This document shows, in pieces, positions 33,929 through 43,074 of a stretch of 64,000 nucleotides of DNA; the stretch's first letter is position 1; each line of letters begins with the position of its first letter. Source of the DNA: Acidimicrobiales bacterium (lineage in GTDB: Bacteria > Actinomycetota > Acidimicrobiia > Acidimicrobiales > Aldehydirespiratoraceae); the NCBI GenBank assembly GCA_033344915.1, contig JAWPML010000001.1, positions 3,096,369-3,160,368 on the forward strand, read 5' to 3'. The position numbers and the translations under genes were made by a program. Below the pieces are notes generated by a model. The model did no database searches. It was given only the letters and a program-made list of their open reading frames with translations, and was not told the origin of the DNA.

Positions 33929-35127
33929 ACCACCGTCCGCCGGGCCGCGACGGGTACGACGTCGTCATCATCGGGGGCGCGGTGATGGGCTCGTCCGCGG
34001 CGTGGTTCCTCTCCGCGAATCCCGACTTCGACGGCTCGGTCCTGGTCGTCGAACGCGACCCGTCCTACGAGTTCACGTCCACGGCGCACACGAACAGCTG
34101 CATGCGCCAGCAGTTCTCCAACGAGGTCAACATCCGGATCTCGCAGTTCGCCGCCGACTTCGTGAGGAACTTCCGCAGCCATCTCGGCGACGACCCCGAG
34201 GTGCCGAACATCCCGGTCGATCACTTCGGCTACCTGTACCTGGCCGACACCGAGTCGTTCGCGGCCACACTGCGGCACAACCAGGAGCTCCAGGCGAGCT
34301 GGGGCGCGGGGACGAAGATCCTGTCGCCCGCCGAGATCGCCGCGGCCTACCCCTTCTACGACCTCGACGGGATCGTGTGCGGGAGTCACAACCTCGTCGA
34401 CGAGGGCTACTTCGATTCGGGGACGATGTTCGACTGGTGGCGGCGCAAGGCGCGCCAGAACGGGGTCGAGTACGTCGCCAACGAGGTGGTCGGGATCTCG
34501 CACGACGCCCGCCGAGTGCAGTCGGTCGAGTTGGCGTCCGGCGAGTCCGTCGCCTGCGGCACCGTGGTGAACGCGGCCGGCCCGCGAGCGATCGAGGTCG
34601 CCCGGATGATCGACGCCGAGCTGCCGGTCGAGCCCCGCAAGCGGTTCTCGTTCGTCTTCGACGCCGCCGAGCCGCTCGACCGGCGCCTCCCGCTCACGAT
34701 CGACCCGTCGGGGGTCCACGTGCGCAGCGACGGCGACGCCTACATGGCCGGCTGCCCGCCCGATGTCGACCCGCCGGTCGACTACGACGACTTTGCGATG
34801 GACCACGACATCTGGGAGGACAAGGTGTGGCCGGCGATCGCCAACCGCATCCCGGCATTCGAGCGAGTGAAGGTCACCAGCCGGTGGGCCGGCCACTACG
34901 CGTACAACACGCTCGACCAGAACGTGATCATCGGCCCGCACCACGAGATCGAGAACTTCGTGTTCATGAACGGCTTCTCGGGTCATGGGATGCAGCAATC
35001 GCCGGCGGTCGGCCGGGGCGTGAGCGAGTGGATCACCTACGGCGAGTTCCGGTCGCTCGACCTGTCGCCGCTCGGGTACCACCGCATCGCGGCGAACGAG
35101 CCGTTCGTCGAAACCGCCGTCATCTAG
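33925..35127 (+). CDS. DadA/sarcosine-oxidase-like FAD oxidoreductase
   Basis: A 400-residue flavoprotein with the dinucleotide motif VVIIGGAVMGSSAAWFL at the N-terminus, VVERDPSYEFTSTAHTN for FAD contacts, and a C-terminal GYHRIAANEP. GFSGHGMQQSPAVGRG is the conserved flavin-binding region of the D-amino-acid and sarcosine dehydrogenase family. It should oxidise a secondary or primary amine of an amino acid. After ring opening by HyuAB, an N-methylated or D-amino acid would be a logical substrate (inference). Confidence 0.88.
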   Translation: MNHRPPGRDGYDVVIIGGAVMGSSAAWFLSANPDFDGSVLVVERDPSYEFTSTAHTNSCMRQQFSNEVNIRISQFAADFVRNFRSHLGDDPEVPNIPVDHFGYLYLADTESFAATLRHNQELQASWGAGTKILSPAEIAAAYPFYDLDGIVCGSHNLVDEGYFDSGTMFDWWRRKARQNGVEYVANEVVGISHDARRVQSVELASGESVACGTVVNAAGPRAIEVARMIDAELPVEPRKRFSFVFDAAEPLDRRLPLTIDPSGVHVRSDGDAYMAGCPPDVDPPVDYDDFAMDHDIWEDKVWPAIANRIPAFERVKVTSRWAGHYAYNTLDQNVIIGPHHEIENFVFMNGFSGHGMQQSPAVGRGVSEWITYGEFRSLDLSPLGYHRIAANEPFVETAVI

Positions 35128-35130
35128 GGT
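35125..35130 (+). promoter_or_regulatory. TAGGGT -10 box, leaderless, for the TPP enzyme
   Basis: TAGGGT begins at the stop codon of the FAD oxidoreductase; six bases (CGGCCG) then lead to ATG 35137. It could give the TPP enzyme its own transcript inside the operon. Confidence 0.5.
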
Positions 35131-35136
35131 CGGCCG

Positions 35137-36783
35137 ATGGCGCGCACCGGGGGGCAGATCGTGGTCGACAGTCTCGTCGCCCACGGCGTGACGACGACGT
35201 TCGGCGTGCCGGGCGAGAGCTATCTCGCGGTGCTCGACGCGCTGCACGACACCGACATCCAGGTGATCACGTGCCGCCAGGAAGGCGGCGCCGCGTACAT
35301 GGCCGAGGCCTGGGCGAAGCTCACCGGACGGGTCGGCGTGTGTCTCGTGACGCGCGGCCCCGGTGCGACCAACGCGTCGATCGGCATCCACGCGGCGATG
35401 CAGGCATCCACGCCCATGGTGATGCTCGTCGGTCAGGTGTCCACCCACGAACAGGGCCGGGAGGCGTTCCAGGAGATCGACTACCGGGCCATGTTCGGTG
35501 GCGTCGCGAAGTGGGCGACGGAGATGGGTTCGGCGGACGAGGCATCGGCCGTGATGGCGGAGGCGTTCCACGCCGCGGCCGCCGGTCGCCCCGGCCCCGT
35601 CGTGGTCGCGCTTCCCGAGGACGTGCTCGGCGCCGTGAGCGGAGCCGATCCGGTGGCGCCGCTCCCCGTCGACCCGCAGGCGCCGGCCGAGGATGAGGTC
35701 GACGCCGTACTCGACGCGCTGGCCGGCGCCGAGCGGCCAGTGCTGCTCGCGGGCGGCGGCGGCTGGACCGACGACGCCCGGGCGGACCTCCGCGCCGTGG
35801 CCGAGGCGCATGAGGTCCCGGTGGTCGTGACGTTCCGCCGCCACGACCTGATGGACAACACGAGCGCGAGCTACGTCGGCGAGGCGGGCGTCGCCATGCC
35901 GCCACCGGTGCGGGCGACGCTCGAGGAGGCGGACTGCGTCATCGCCCTCGGCGCCCGGTTCGGCGAGATGACCACGGCCGCCTGGTCGATCTGGCCCGTC
36001 GGTGACCCGGGCGTCACCCTCGTGCACGTCCACCCGGACCCGGGCCAGCACGGCAAGATCCACACGCCGACCGTGGCGATCGCCGCTCGGCCGGCCGCGA
36101 TGCTCGCCGCCCTGCGGGCCCGCACCGCGGCCCCGCCCGTCCACGGCGCGTGGCGCGAGGCCCGCCGCGACGCCTACGTCGCGTCGCTCGACGCGCCGGC
36201 GCAACCCGGCCCGCTCGACATGGGCGAGGTGATGGCCTGGCTGCGGGCCAACCTGCCGTCCGACGCGGTGCTGACCAACGGCGCCGGCAACTTCTCGGTC
36301 TGGCCCAACAAGTTCTTCGTCTACGGGCCCGAGGCACGGCTCCTCGCGCCCCAGGCGGGCTCGATGGGCTACGGCCTCCCGGCGGCCGTCGCCGCGAAGG
36401 TGGCCGACCCGGCCCGCACGGTCGTGTGCTTCGCCGGGGACGGCGACGTCCAGATGAACATCCAGGAGCTCGGCACCGGGCTCCAGCACGATGCCCAACC
36501 GATCGTCCTCGTGGTCGACAACGGCATGTACGGCACGATTCGCATGCACCAGGAGCGTCACTTCCCCGAGCGGGTCGTCGGCACCGACATCGTCAACCCG
36601 GACTTCGTCGCCCTGGGCCGGGCCTACGGCATGCACGCCGAACGGGTCGACGCCACCGCGGACTTCCCCGCCGCGTTCGGACGCGCCCAGGCGTCAACGA
36701 CCGGCGCGCTGTTGCACCTTCGAGTCGACCCCGATCAGCTGACCCCGACGCAGTCGATCGCCCAGGCCCGCGGTGAGCGATGA
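35137..36783 (+). CDS. Thiamine-pyrophosphate enzyme, acetolactate-synthase-like
   Basis: A 548-residue three-domain TPP enzyme. TTFGVPGESYLAVLDAL and CRQEGGAAYMAEAWA carry the activating Glu; GDGDVQMNIQELGT with a later DNGMYG forms the Mg-TPP motif. It resembles acetolactate synthase and related decarboxylases or lyases, but there is no small regulatory subunit, and its place after hyuAB and an amine oxidoreductase suggests a catabolic 2-oxo-acid reaction. It converges on livF with a palindrome in between. Confidence 0.88.
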   Translation: MARTGGQIVVDSLVAHGVTTTFGVPGESYLAVLDALHDTDIQVITCRQEGGAAYMAEAWAKLTGRVGVCLVTRGPGATNASIGIHAAMQASTPMVMLVGQVSTHEQGREAFQEIDYRAMFGGVAKWATEMGSADEASAVMAEAFHAAAAGRPGPVVVALPEDVLGAVSGADPVAPLPVDPQAPAEDEVDAVLDALAGAERPVLLAGGGGWTDDARADLRAVAEAHEVPVVVTFRRHDLMDNTSASYVGEAGVAMPPPVRATLEEADCVIALGARFGEMTTAAWSIWPVGDPGVTLVHVHPDPGQHGKIHTPTVAIAARPAAMLAALRARTAAPPVHGAWREARRDAYVASLDAPAQPGPLDMGEVMAWLRANLPSDAVLTNGAGNFSVWPNKFFVYGPEARLLAPQAGSMGYGLPAAVAAKVADPARTVVCFAGDGDVQMNIQELGTGLQHDAQPIVLVVDNGMYGTIRMHQERHFPERVVGTDIVNPDFVALGRAYGMHAERVDATADFPAAFGRAQASTTGALLHLRVDPDQLTPTQSIAQARGER

Positions 36784-36790
36784 CAACCAA

Positions 36791-36843
36791 GGTGAAGCAG
36801 GGGTCAGACCCCAGTTGAAGCGGGGTCTGACCCCTGCTTCACC
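36791..36843. repeat. Perfect 22-bp inverted repeat between two stop codons
   Basis: Arms 36791-36812 (GGTGAAGCAGGGGTCAGACC, then CC) and 36822-36843 are exact complements around a 9-base loop, AGTTGAAGC. Each arm carries a GGGGTC(A/T)GACCCC core. It begins 8 bases after the TPP-enzyme stop and ends one base before the livF stop. Likely a two-way terminator and a member of the dispersed palindrome family. Confidence 0.9.
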
Positions 36844-37578
36844 TCAGCCTTCGCCGAGGTAGCTGGCGCGTAGGTCGGGGTTGGCGAGGAGCTTGTCGGC
36901 GGTGTCGTCGAGGACGACGCGGCCCGTCTGGAGCACCCAGCCCCGGTCGGCGATCGAGAGCGCCATGTTGGCGTTCTGCTCCACCATGAAGATGGCGACG
37001 CCTTCCTCGTGGATCTGCTGGATCAGCTCGAAGTTCGTCTGCACGAGCGCCGGCGCGAGACCCATCGACGGCTCGTCCATCAGCAGCACCCGGGGGCGGG
37101 CCATGAGGGCACGACCCATCGCCACCATCTGTTGTTCGCCACCGGAGAGCGTGCCCGACTTCTGGTTCAGCCGCTCCTTCACCCGGGGGAACATCTCGTA
37201 GACGCGCTCGAGGTCGGCCTCGATCCCGTCGCGGTCGTTGCGCAGGTAGGCACCGAGCTCGAGGTTCTCCTTGACCGACAGGCGCTTGAAGAGCCGTCGG
37301 TTCTCCGGGACCATCGTGACGCCCCGCTCCACGAGATACGAGGTGGGCTTGCCGTTGACGACCTCGCCGTCGAGCACCACCTCACCGTCGGTGGGCGTCA
37401 CCATGCCGAGCAGCGTCTTGAGCGTCGTCGACTTGCCGGACGCGTTGCCGCCGAGAAGACAGACGAGTTCGCCCGGATAGATAGCGAGCTCCACGTCCTT
37501 GAGGATGTGGACGGCGCCATAGTGGGTGTTGATGCCCCGCATCTCGAGCAGCGGCGTCGCGCCGTTCTGGTCGCTCAC
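36844..37578 (-). CDS. livF: Branched-chain amino-acid-type ABC transporter ATPase
   Basis: A 244-residue ABC ATPase. Walker A is GGNASGKST (Asn and Ala replacing the more common P/G residues), the signature is LSGGEQQMVAMGRAL, and Walker B is VLLMDEPSMGLAP. With LivG it powers uptake of branched-chain amino acids or related amides. Last gene of livHMGF, joined to livG by a 4-base overlap. Confidence 0.93.
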   Translation of the reverse strand: MSDQNGATPLLEMRGINTHYGAVHILKDVELAIYPGELVCLLGGNASGKSTTLKTLLGMVTPTDGEVVLDGEVVNGKPTSYLVERGVTMVPENRRLFKRLSVKENLELGAYLRNDRDGIEADLERVYEMFPRVKERLNQKSGTLSGGEQQMVAMGRALMARPRVLLMDEPSMGLAPALVQTNFELIQQIHEEGVAIFMVEQNANMALSIADRGWVLQTGRVVLDDTADKLLANPDLRASYLGEG

Positions 37579-38372
37579 GACGCGGTCCCCTCGATCGGTC
37601 GCCCGAGGTAGGCCTCGATCACGCCGGGATCGTTCGAGACCTCGTCGTAGGAGCCCTGGGCGATGGTCTCACCGTGGTCGAGCACGACGACACGGTCGGA
37701 GACGTCGCGTACCACCTTCATGTCGTGCTCGATCATGACGATCGTGAAGCCCCACTCGCTGCGGAGCTTGCCGATGAGCGTGGTGAGCTCCTCCGACTCC
37801 TTGGGGTTCATGCCGGCGACCGGCTCGTCCAGCAGGATGATCTCGGGGCGGGTGGCCATCGCGCGGGCGATCTCGAGCCGGCGGCGGTTGGCGTACGACA
37901 GCACCGACGCCGTCTGCTCCAGCCGGTAGCCCACGAGGCGACTCCCGAAGAACCCCAGCACCTTCTCGCCGTACTCGCGAATCTCCTGCTCCTCCCGCCG
38001 GAACGAGGACGTGTTGAAGAGCGATCCGAAGACACCGACCTTGGTGCGGCAGTGCTGCGCCACCATGACGTTCTCGAGGATCGTCATGTTGGCGAAGAGG
38101 CGGACGTTCTGGAACGTGCGAGCGATCCCGCGCGCCGTCACCTGGTTGGGGTCCAGACCGAGGAGCGAGTCACCGCGGTAGACGATGTTGCCCGAGGTCG
38201 GCCGCACCATGCCGGAGATCATGTTGAAGAACGTGGTCTTGCCCGCGCCGTTGGGCCCGATGACCGAGACGATCTCGCCCTTGTCGACATGGAAGTCGAG
38301 GTCGCTGAGCGCGTTGAGACCACCGAAGGTCACGCTCAGATTCTTGATCTCGAGGAGTCGTTCGCCACTCAT
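37575..38372 (-). CDS. livG: Branched-chain amino-acid-type ABC transporter ATPase
   Basis: A 265-residue ABC ATPase with Walker A GPNGAGKTT, signature region LSYANRRRLEIARAMA and Walker B IILLDEPVAGMNP. It has the longer insert between Walker A and the signature typical of LivG (NVMVAQHCRT onward). ATG 38372 overlaps the livM stop. Confidence 0.93.
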   Translation of the reverse strand: MSGERLLEIKNLSVTFGGLNALSDLDFHVDKGEIVSVIGPNGAGKTTFFNMISGMVRPTSGNIVYRGDSLLGLDPNQVTARGIARTFQNVRLFANMTILENVMVAQHCRTKVGVFGSLFNTSSFRREEQEIREYGEKVLGFFGSRLVGYRLEQTASVLSYANRRRLEIARAMATRPEIILLDEPVAGMNPKESEELTTLIGKLRSEWGFTIVMIEHDMKVVRDVSDRVVVLDHGETIAQGSYDEVSNDPGVIEAYLGRPIEGTAS

Positions 38373-40261
38373 GCCGGTGCCAATCCGTCGTTGCCCTCGG
38401 GCGGGGCCCAGGCTTCGGGGTCGACCTCGGCCTCGGCCTCGGCTTCGTCGCGGTCGACCTCACCGCGCAGCCAGGCGTCCTGCAGGAACTCGTCCAGGTG
38501 GAGCTCGCGGCTTCGGCGGACGTTGGGGATCAGCCCCTCCGGCCGTTTCAGCATCATCCAGACCAGCAGGGCGCCGTAGATGAGCAGCTTGTACTCGGAG
38601 AACTCCGCCATGAGGCCCGGCTGGTTCGGGCCACCGAGGATCCCGACGAGCACGAACGCGCCGGCGATCACGCCGGCGATCCGACCCATGCCGCCGACGA
38701 TCACGATCACGAGGATGACGATCGACACGAGGATCTTGAAGCTCGACTCGAAGACCGAGCCGACCTTCGCCGCGAAGACGGCGCCCGCGAACGAGGCGAG
38801 GATGGCGCCGGTGACGAAGGCCTGGAGCTTGGCGTTCACGGTGTTGATGCCCATCGCCTCGGCGACCGACTCGTCCTCGCGCACCGCCATCCAGGCCCGG
38901 CCGATCCGCGAGTTCTCGAGACGCCAGCTGACATAGATCGCGATCGCGACGAAGAACATCACGACATAGAGGATGTGTTGGGGATTCGTCCCCATCAGGT
39001 CCACTTCGAGCTTCGGGAACGTCCAGCCGACGAGGGGCAGCGTCCACCCGCCGATGTGGAGATCGGGCCCCGGAACGCTGAGCACTCCCTGGGCCCCGCC
39101 CGTCAACCCCGACGCCCAGTCGGAGCGCACGGTCAGCCGGATGATCTCACCGAATCCGAGCGTGACGATGGCCAGATAGTCGCCCCGCATCCGGATGACC
39201 GGCGCGCCGATGAACAGGCCCGCCAGGGTGGCCATGCCGACGACGATGAAGATCGCGAGCCAGAACGGATAGGCGGGCGTCAGGCCCGGTGAGGTGGGCG
39301 AGGTCAGGATGGCGATCGTGTAGCCGCCGACCGCGTAGAACGCGACATAGCCGAGATCGAGGATGCCCGCGAGTCCGACCACGATGTTGAGCCCGAGGGC
39401 GAGCAGCACGAACAGACCGACGTTGACCAACAGGTCGTTGGTGAGCCGTCCGAGGAACATCGGGAGGACGATCGCGGCGAACGCGACCGCAACCACCGAC
39501 ACGGAGTTGACGGCGATCGGCCGGGCCTCACGGGCCGTGTTGAAGACCGCCGTGCCCTTCTTCACCTGGCCGCCGAGCCACAACACGAACACCGCGGCGA
39601 CGATGGCGAGCGCGATCGCACCCTTCGGCTCCAGCCCACCGAGCGGGTGATAGAGCCACTTCACGACGCCCTCGAGCTTGAACTCCTCGCTCAGGTCGTC
39701 GATCAACGACTCGACCGCGGCCGCGCCGATCACGGTGACGAGAACAGCGCGGACGACCCGCAGCACGATCGGCGGGAGCAGGCGCATCAGGCCACCGAGG
39801 AATCCGAGCGCCGTCGCGGCCACTGTCCAGAGCACCACGCCGTCGGCGACGCTTCCGTTCCGGGTGAGCAGGTCCAGCAGCGCCTGGTTCCAGTTGACCA
39901 GCGGGTCGCTCAGGTCGCGGCTGTCGAGGAGGTAGACGAGCAGCGACAGACACAGGCCGCCGATCAGACCGACGGCGGCGCCCGCGACGAGTTCGCGCCC
40001 ACCGGGTTTGGCCTGCACCATGCCCTCGAGAACCGGCTCGTAGGTGACGGCGAACCCGACCGCCAGCGGCACCCACAGAAGCGAGAGGTAGCCCATCGAC
40101 AACCACGGTTCGACGATGACACGACCGTTCAGCCCGTCCGGCATGCCGGTCAGGGAGATGAAGACGAGGGTGAACCCAAGGACGAGCCCGTAGCGGACGA
40201 CCTTGCGCCAGTCCTGGTCGAACGCCGAGCGAGCCGGACCGAAGTGCGGTGCGTCGTTCAT
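38369..40261 (-). CDS. livM: Branched-chain amino-acid-type permease, N-terminally extended
   Basis: A 630-residue membrane protein. The LivM permease domain spans about 275-580 (LLALGLNIVVGLAGILDLGY, then GDYLAIVTLGFGEIIRLTV and the EAA-like loop GRAWMAVREDESVAEAMGIN). The first 270 residues add about seven hydrophobic helices, making it roughly 200 residues longer than the E. coli protein. The acidic tail (DEAEAEAEVDPEAW) is unusual. Start ATG overlaps the livH stop. Confidence 0.88.
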   Translation of the reverse strand: MNDAPHFGPARSAFDQDWRKVVRYGLVLGFTLVFISLTGMPDGLNGRVIVEPWLSMGYLSLLWVPLAVGFAVTYEPVLEGMVQAKPGGRELVAGAAVGLIGGLCLSLLVYLLDSRDLSDPLVNWNQALLDLLTRNGSVADGVVLWTVAATALGFLGGLMRLLPPIVLRVVRAVLVTVIGAAAVESLIDDLSEEFKLEGVVKWLYHPLGGLEPKGAIALAIVAAVFVLWLGGQVKKGTAVFNTAREARPIAVNSVSVVAVAFAAIVLPMFLGRLTNDLLVNVGLFVLLALGLNIVVGLAGILDLGYVAFYAVGGYTIAILTSPTSPGLTPAYPFWLAIFIVVGMATLAGLFIGAPVIRMRGDYLAIVTLGFGEIIRLTVRSDWASGLTGGAQGVLSVPGPDLHIGGWTLPLVGWTFPKLEVDLMGTNPQHILYVVMFFVAIAIYVSWRLENSRIGRAWMAVREDESVAEAMGINTVNAKLQAFVTGAILASFAGAVFAAKVGSVFESSFKILVSIVILVIVIVGGMGRIAGVIAGAFVLVGILGGPNQPGLMAEFSEYKLLIYGALLVWMMLKRPEGLIPNVRRSRELHLDEFLQDAWLRGEVDRDEAEAEAEVDPEAWAPPEGNDGLAPA

Positions 40262-41385
40262 GCCCGATCCTCCGACGAGAGGCGCTCACCGAACAGGCCG
40301 GTGGGCTTGACGAGAAGGACGTAGATCAGCACGAGGAACGCGACGGCGTCCTTCAGCTGGGTGTGGCCCGAGACGCCGAGCGGCTCGAGGATGAGCTGCG
40401 GCGCGAGCGACTCGGAACCACCGAGGGTCAACCCGCCGGCCATGGCGCCACCGAGGTTTCCGATGCCGCCGACCACGGCGGCGCTGAACGCCTTGATGCC
40501 GGGCAGGAAACCGGTGAACTCGGTGACCGAACCGAACAGAATCCCCCAGAGAATGCCGGCGACGCCGGCCATGGCACCGCCGATCGCGAACGTGGTCACG
40601 ATCGTGCGGTCCACGTCGATGCCCATCAGGGAGGCGATCTCCTTGTCCTCTGCGACCGCGCGCATCGCCTTGCCGGTCTTGGTCTGCTCGACGAGATACC
40701 ACAGCCCCGCCATCGCCGCGGCGGCGACGAGGACCACGAGGATCTTCTGTCCCTCGATCTGGAGCCACGAGGGCCCGTACCGGTCCGTCATCCACGACGG
40801 GAGTTGCGGATAGCGCTTGGCGCCGGGGCCGAGCAGCAGGGCGGAGGTGTTCTGGATGAAGAAGGAGACGCCGATCGAGGTGATCAGCGGAATGAGACGG
40901 GGGGCGCCGCGCAGCGGGCGATACGCGATGCGCTCCATCACCACGGCGGTCAGGGTGGCGCAGATGATCGACACGAGGACCGCCACGAGGATCGCCACGA
41001 TGAAGGCGTCTTCCCAGACGCCCGCCTCGAACAACTTGTTGGACGTGATCAGCCCGGTCATGGCGCCCACCATGAAGACCTCGCCGTGGGCGAAATTGAT
41101 GAACCCGAGGACGCCGTAGACCATCGAGTAGCCGAGCGCGATGAGCCCGTACATCGAGCCCTGGCTCAGGCCGGAGACCACCAGCCCCCGGAAGGCATCC
41201 CAGTCGAGGCGGTTCGCGTCCTCGTTGAGGAAGCGGGTGAGGGGATTGTCCGGACCCACGAACTGCTGCACCAGAAAGGCGAAGAGTCCAAAGACGACCA
41301 ACGACGTGAGCAGCACGCGAAGGAAGGTCAGGAACCAGTCGACTTTGGTTCGCGGCACCATTCGTGGCCGCGTTGTTGTGGTCAA
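40258..41385 (-). CDS. livH: Branched-chain amino-acid-type permease
   Basis: A 375-residue permease with about eight transmembrane helices: GSMYGLIALGYSMVYGVLGF, NFAHGEVFMVGAM, then the cytosolic loop GKAMRAVAEDKEIASLMGID that contacts the ATPases, and VGGIGNLGGAMAGG. TTG 41385 is chosen because AGGGGGA lies just before it; ATG 41361 is an alternative with no ribosome site. First gene after the hairpin that separates it from the binding-protein gene. Confidence 0.88.
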   Translation of the reverse strand: MTTTTRPRMVPRTKVDWFLTFLRVLLTSLVVFGLFAFLVQQFVGPDNPLTRFLNEDANRLDWDAFRGLVVSGLSQGSMYGLIALGYSMVYGVLGFINFAHGEVFMVGAMTGLITSNKLFEAGVWEDAFIVAILVAVLVSIICATLTAVVMERIAYRPLRGAPRLIPLITSIGVSFFIQNTSALLLGPGAKRYPQLPSWMTDRYGPSWLQIEGQKILVVLVAAAAMAGLWYLVEQTKTGKAMRAVAEDKEIASLMGIDVDRTIVTTFAIGGAMAGVAGILWGILFGSVTEFTGFLPGIKAFSAAVVGGIGNLGGAMAGGLTLGGSESLAPQLILEPLGVSGHTQLKDAVAFLVLIYVLLVKPTGLFGERLSSEDRA

Positions 41386-41426
41386 GCTTCCCCCTGTCGC
41401 ATCCCGGGACGCCGGAGCGTACACGC

Positions 41427-41464
41427 GGAGAACCCCCGGCCACCAGAGTGGCCGGGGGTTCTCC
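41427..41464. terminator. Strong hairpin between the livJ-type gene and livH
   Basis: A perfect 17-bp stem GGAGAACCCCCGGCCAC (41427-41443) with loop CAGA and its complement to 41464. No T-run follows on the minus strand. It probably protects the binding-protein mRNA and lowers transcription into livHMGF, giving excess binding protein. Confidence 0.7.
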
Positions 41465-41486
41465 CTACGGGTTGCCTACTGCTGGC

Positions 41487-42920
41487 TTACGCCGGCGCGA
41501 ACTCGAAAGCGACGTTGGCCTTGCCGGCCTCGATGTCGCTCGAGTCTTCGTGATGGACGATGGTGATCTTCTGCGAGCCGCAGTCACCGAAGTCGTCACA
41601 GTTGATGGTGCCGATGAGACCGCTGTAGCCCGTGAGCCCGTTGAGGTACTCGCGGATGCCGGCTCGATCGATGATCAGGTTGCCGTCGGCGTCCACGTAG
41701 GAAGCCGCGGAGACCGCATCGAGGAGCATTGCGGTGGCGTCATAGCTGTGACCCCAGAAGGCGGCCGACGGGGGCTCGCCCACCACCGAGTTGTACTCGG
41801 CCAGGACGTCGGCGGCGTTCTCGCCGGTCGACTCGTTCACGTTCTCACCGAAGCGGACGTCCGGACCGGACATGTACATGCCCTCGGACGCCGGGTCCTC
41901 CATGAAGTTGTCGACGAGGAGCCCGTCAGCGGCGAGCAGCTGGGTGTTCTCGAGGCCCGACACGCCCGGAGCCTGGGCAGCGATGAAGTTGCCCTCCGGC
42001 GGGAAGATCGGGAAGAACAGGGCCTGCGGCGAGTTGCCGGCGACCTCGGTGAGGACCGGGACCATGTCGGTGTCGCCCTTGGCGACCGACGTGAACCCGG
42101 CGTTCTCGCCGCCCAGCGCCACGAAGGCGTCCATGAACGCCTGCGAGAGACCCTGGGTGTACGGGTCGCCGTCGTGGATGGCGGCGGCCGTGGTCAGTTC
42201 GAGCACGTTGTACACGAAGTCGGCCATCGCGGCGCCCTGGAACAGGTCGTTGTGGGCCGTGCGGTAATAGCCGGGGCGATAGCTCTCGTTCGCGTTGCCC
42301 TGGAGATCGGACGTCAGCGACGGCGAGGTGTTCGAGCCGGAGATCATCACGAGACCAGCGTCGCTGATCAGCGGGGCCGCGGAGGCCGCCGCACCCGAGC
42401 ACGAGGTGCCGATGACACCGACGACCTGCTCGTCAGCCACGATCTGCTGCGCAGCCGCCTGACCACCCTCAGCCGAGCAGAGGTCGTCGAGACCCTCGCC
42501 CGAGGTGACACCGAAGCCGTGGATGTCGCCATAGTGCGACACGGCCAGCTCGATGCCGGCCTGGTTCGGGATACCGAGGAACGCCACGTCGCCCGTGATC
42601 GCGTTCAACGAACGGATCTGGACTTCGGAGCCGGGCTCGACCGTGACCGTGCCGAGCGAACCGTCGCCGAGGTGGTCCATGTCGCCACCGTCGTCTTCGG
42701 CCATGTCGTCGCCACCGTCTGCGGTGCCGTCGTCTTCGGCCATGTCGTCACCGGCATCGTCACCGGCGTCGTCACCACCGTCGTCGCCGCCGTCGTCACC
42801 GGCATCGTCGCCGGCGTCGTCGCCCGCACTGGTGTCGTCGTCATCACCGCACGCGGCGGCAATGAGCGAGAAGGACAGCAGCACGGCAAGCAGCATGAGG
42901 AGCTTGCGTGAAAGCTTCAT
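41487..42920 (-). CDS. livJ: Branched-chain amino-acid-type substrate-binding lipoprotein with Asp-rich linker
   Basis: A 477-residue predicted lipoprotein. The signal peptide ends SLIAAAC (Cys about 24), then a strongly acidic, Asp/Gly-rich linker (about 25-80; repeated GDDAGDD, MAEDDG), then a type I periplasmic-binding fold with FLGIPNQAGIELAV, VGVIGTSCSGAAASAAPL and AAFWGHSYDATAMLLDAV. It should capture an amino acid or amide for LivHMGF. ATG 42920 has ribosome site GGAGGGG. Linker composition is shared with the lipoprotein at 45645. Confidence 0.9.
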   Translation of the reverse strand: MKLSRKLLMLLAVLLSFSLIAAACGDDDDTSAGDDAGDDAGDDGGDDGGDDAGDDAGDDMAEDDGTADGGDDMAEDDGGDMDHLGDGSLGTVTVEPGSEVQIRSLNAITGDVAFLGIPNQAGIELAVSHYGDIHGFGVTSGEGLDDLCSAEGGQAAAQQIVADEQVVGVIGTSCSGAAASAAPLISDAGLVMISGSNTSPSLTSDLQGNANESYRPGYYRTAHNDLFQGAAMADFVYNVLELTTAAAIHDGDPYTQGLSQAFMDAFVALGGENAGFTSVAKGDTDMVPVLTEVAGNSPQALFFPIFPPEGNFIAAQAPGVSGLENTQLLAADGLLVDNFMEDPASEGMYMSGPDVRFGENVNESTGENAADVLAEYNSVVGEPPSAAFWGHSYDATAMLLDAVSAASYVDADGNLIIDRAGIREYLNGLTGYSGLIGTINCDDFGDCGSQKITIVHHEDSSDIEAGKANVAFEFAPA

Positions 42921-43074
42921 AGGTGATTCCCCTCCATTGGGAGTCATGTGTGGATTCACGATCGGCTCCACACGGCCACTGAGTTGATCGCAGAGCATAG
43001 AACAGCTCCGCCGGCAAATGTGTGCGCCGGCCGGAATCTCGTCACCGAGCGTGATCGGGTTCTCGGGGCGGCGT

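Noticed and set aside
33766-36636. 956-codon minus-strand open frame opposite the FAD and TPP enzymes
   Set aside because: Same shadow effect; Arg/His/Val-rich and unlike any protein family.
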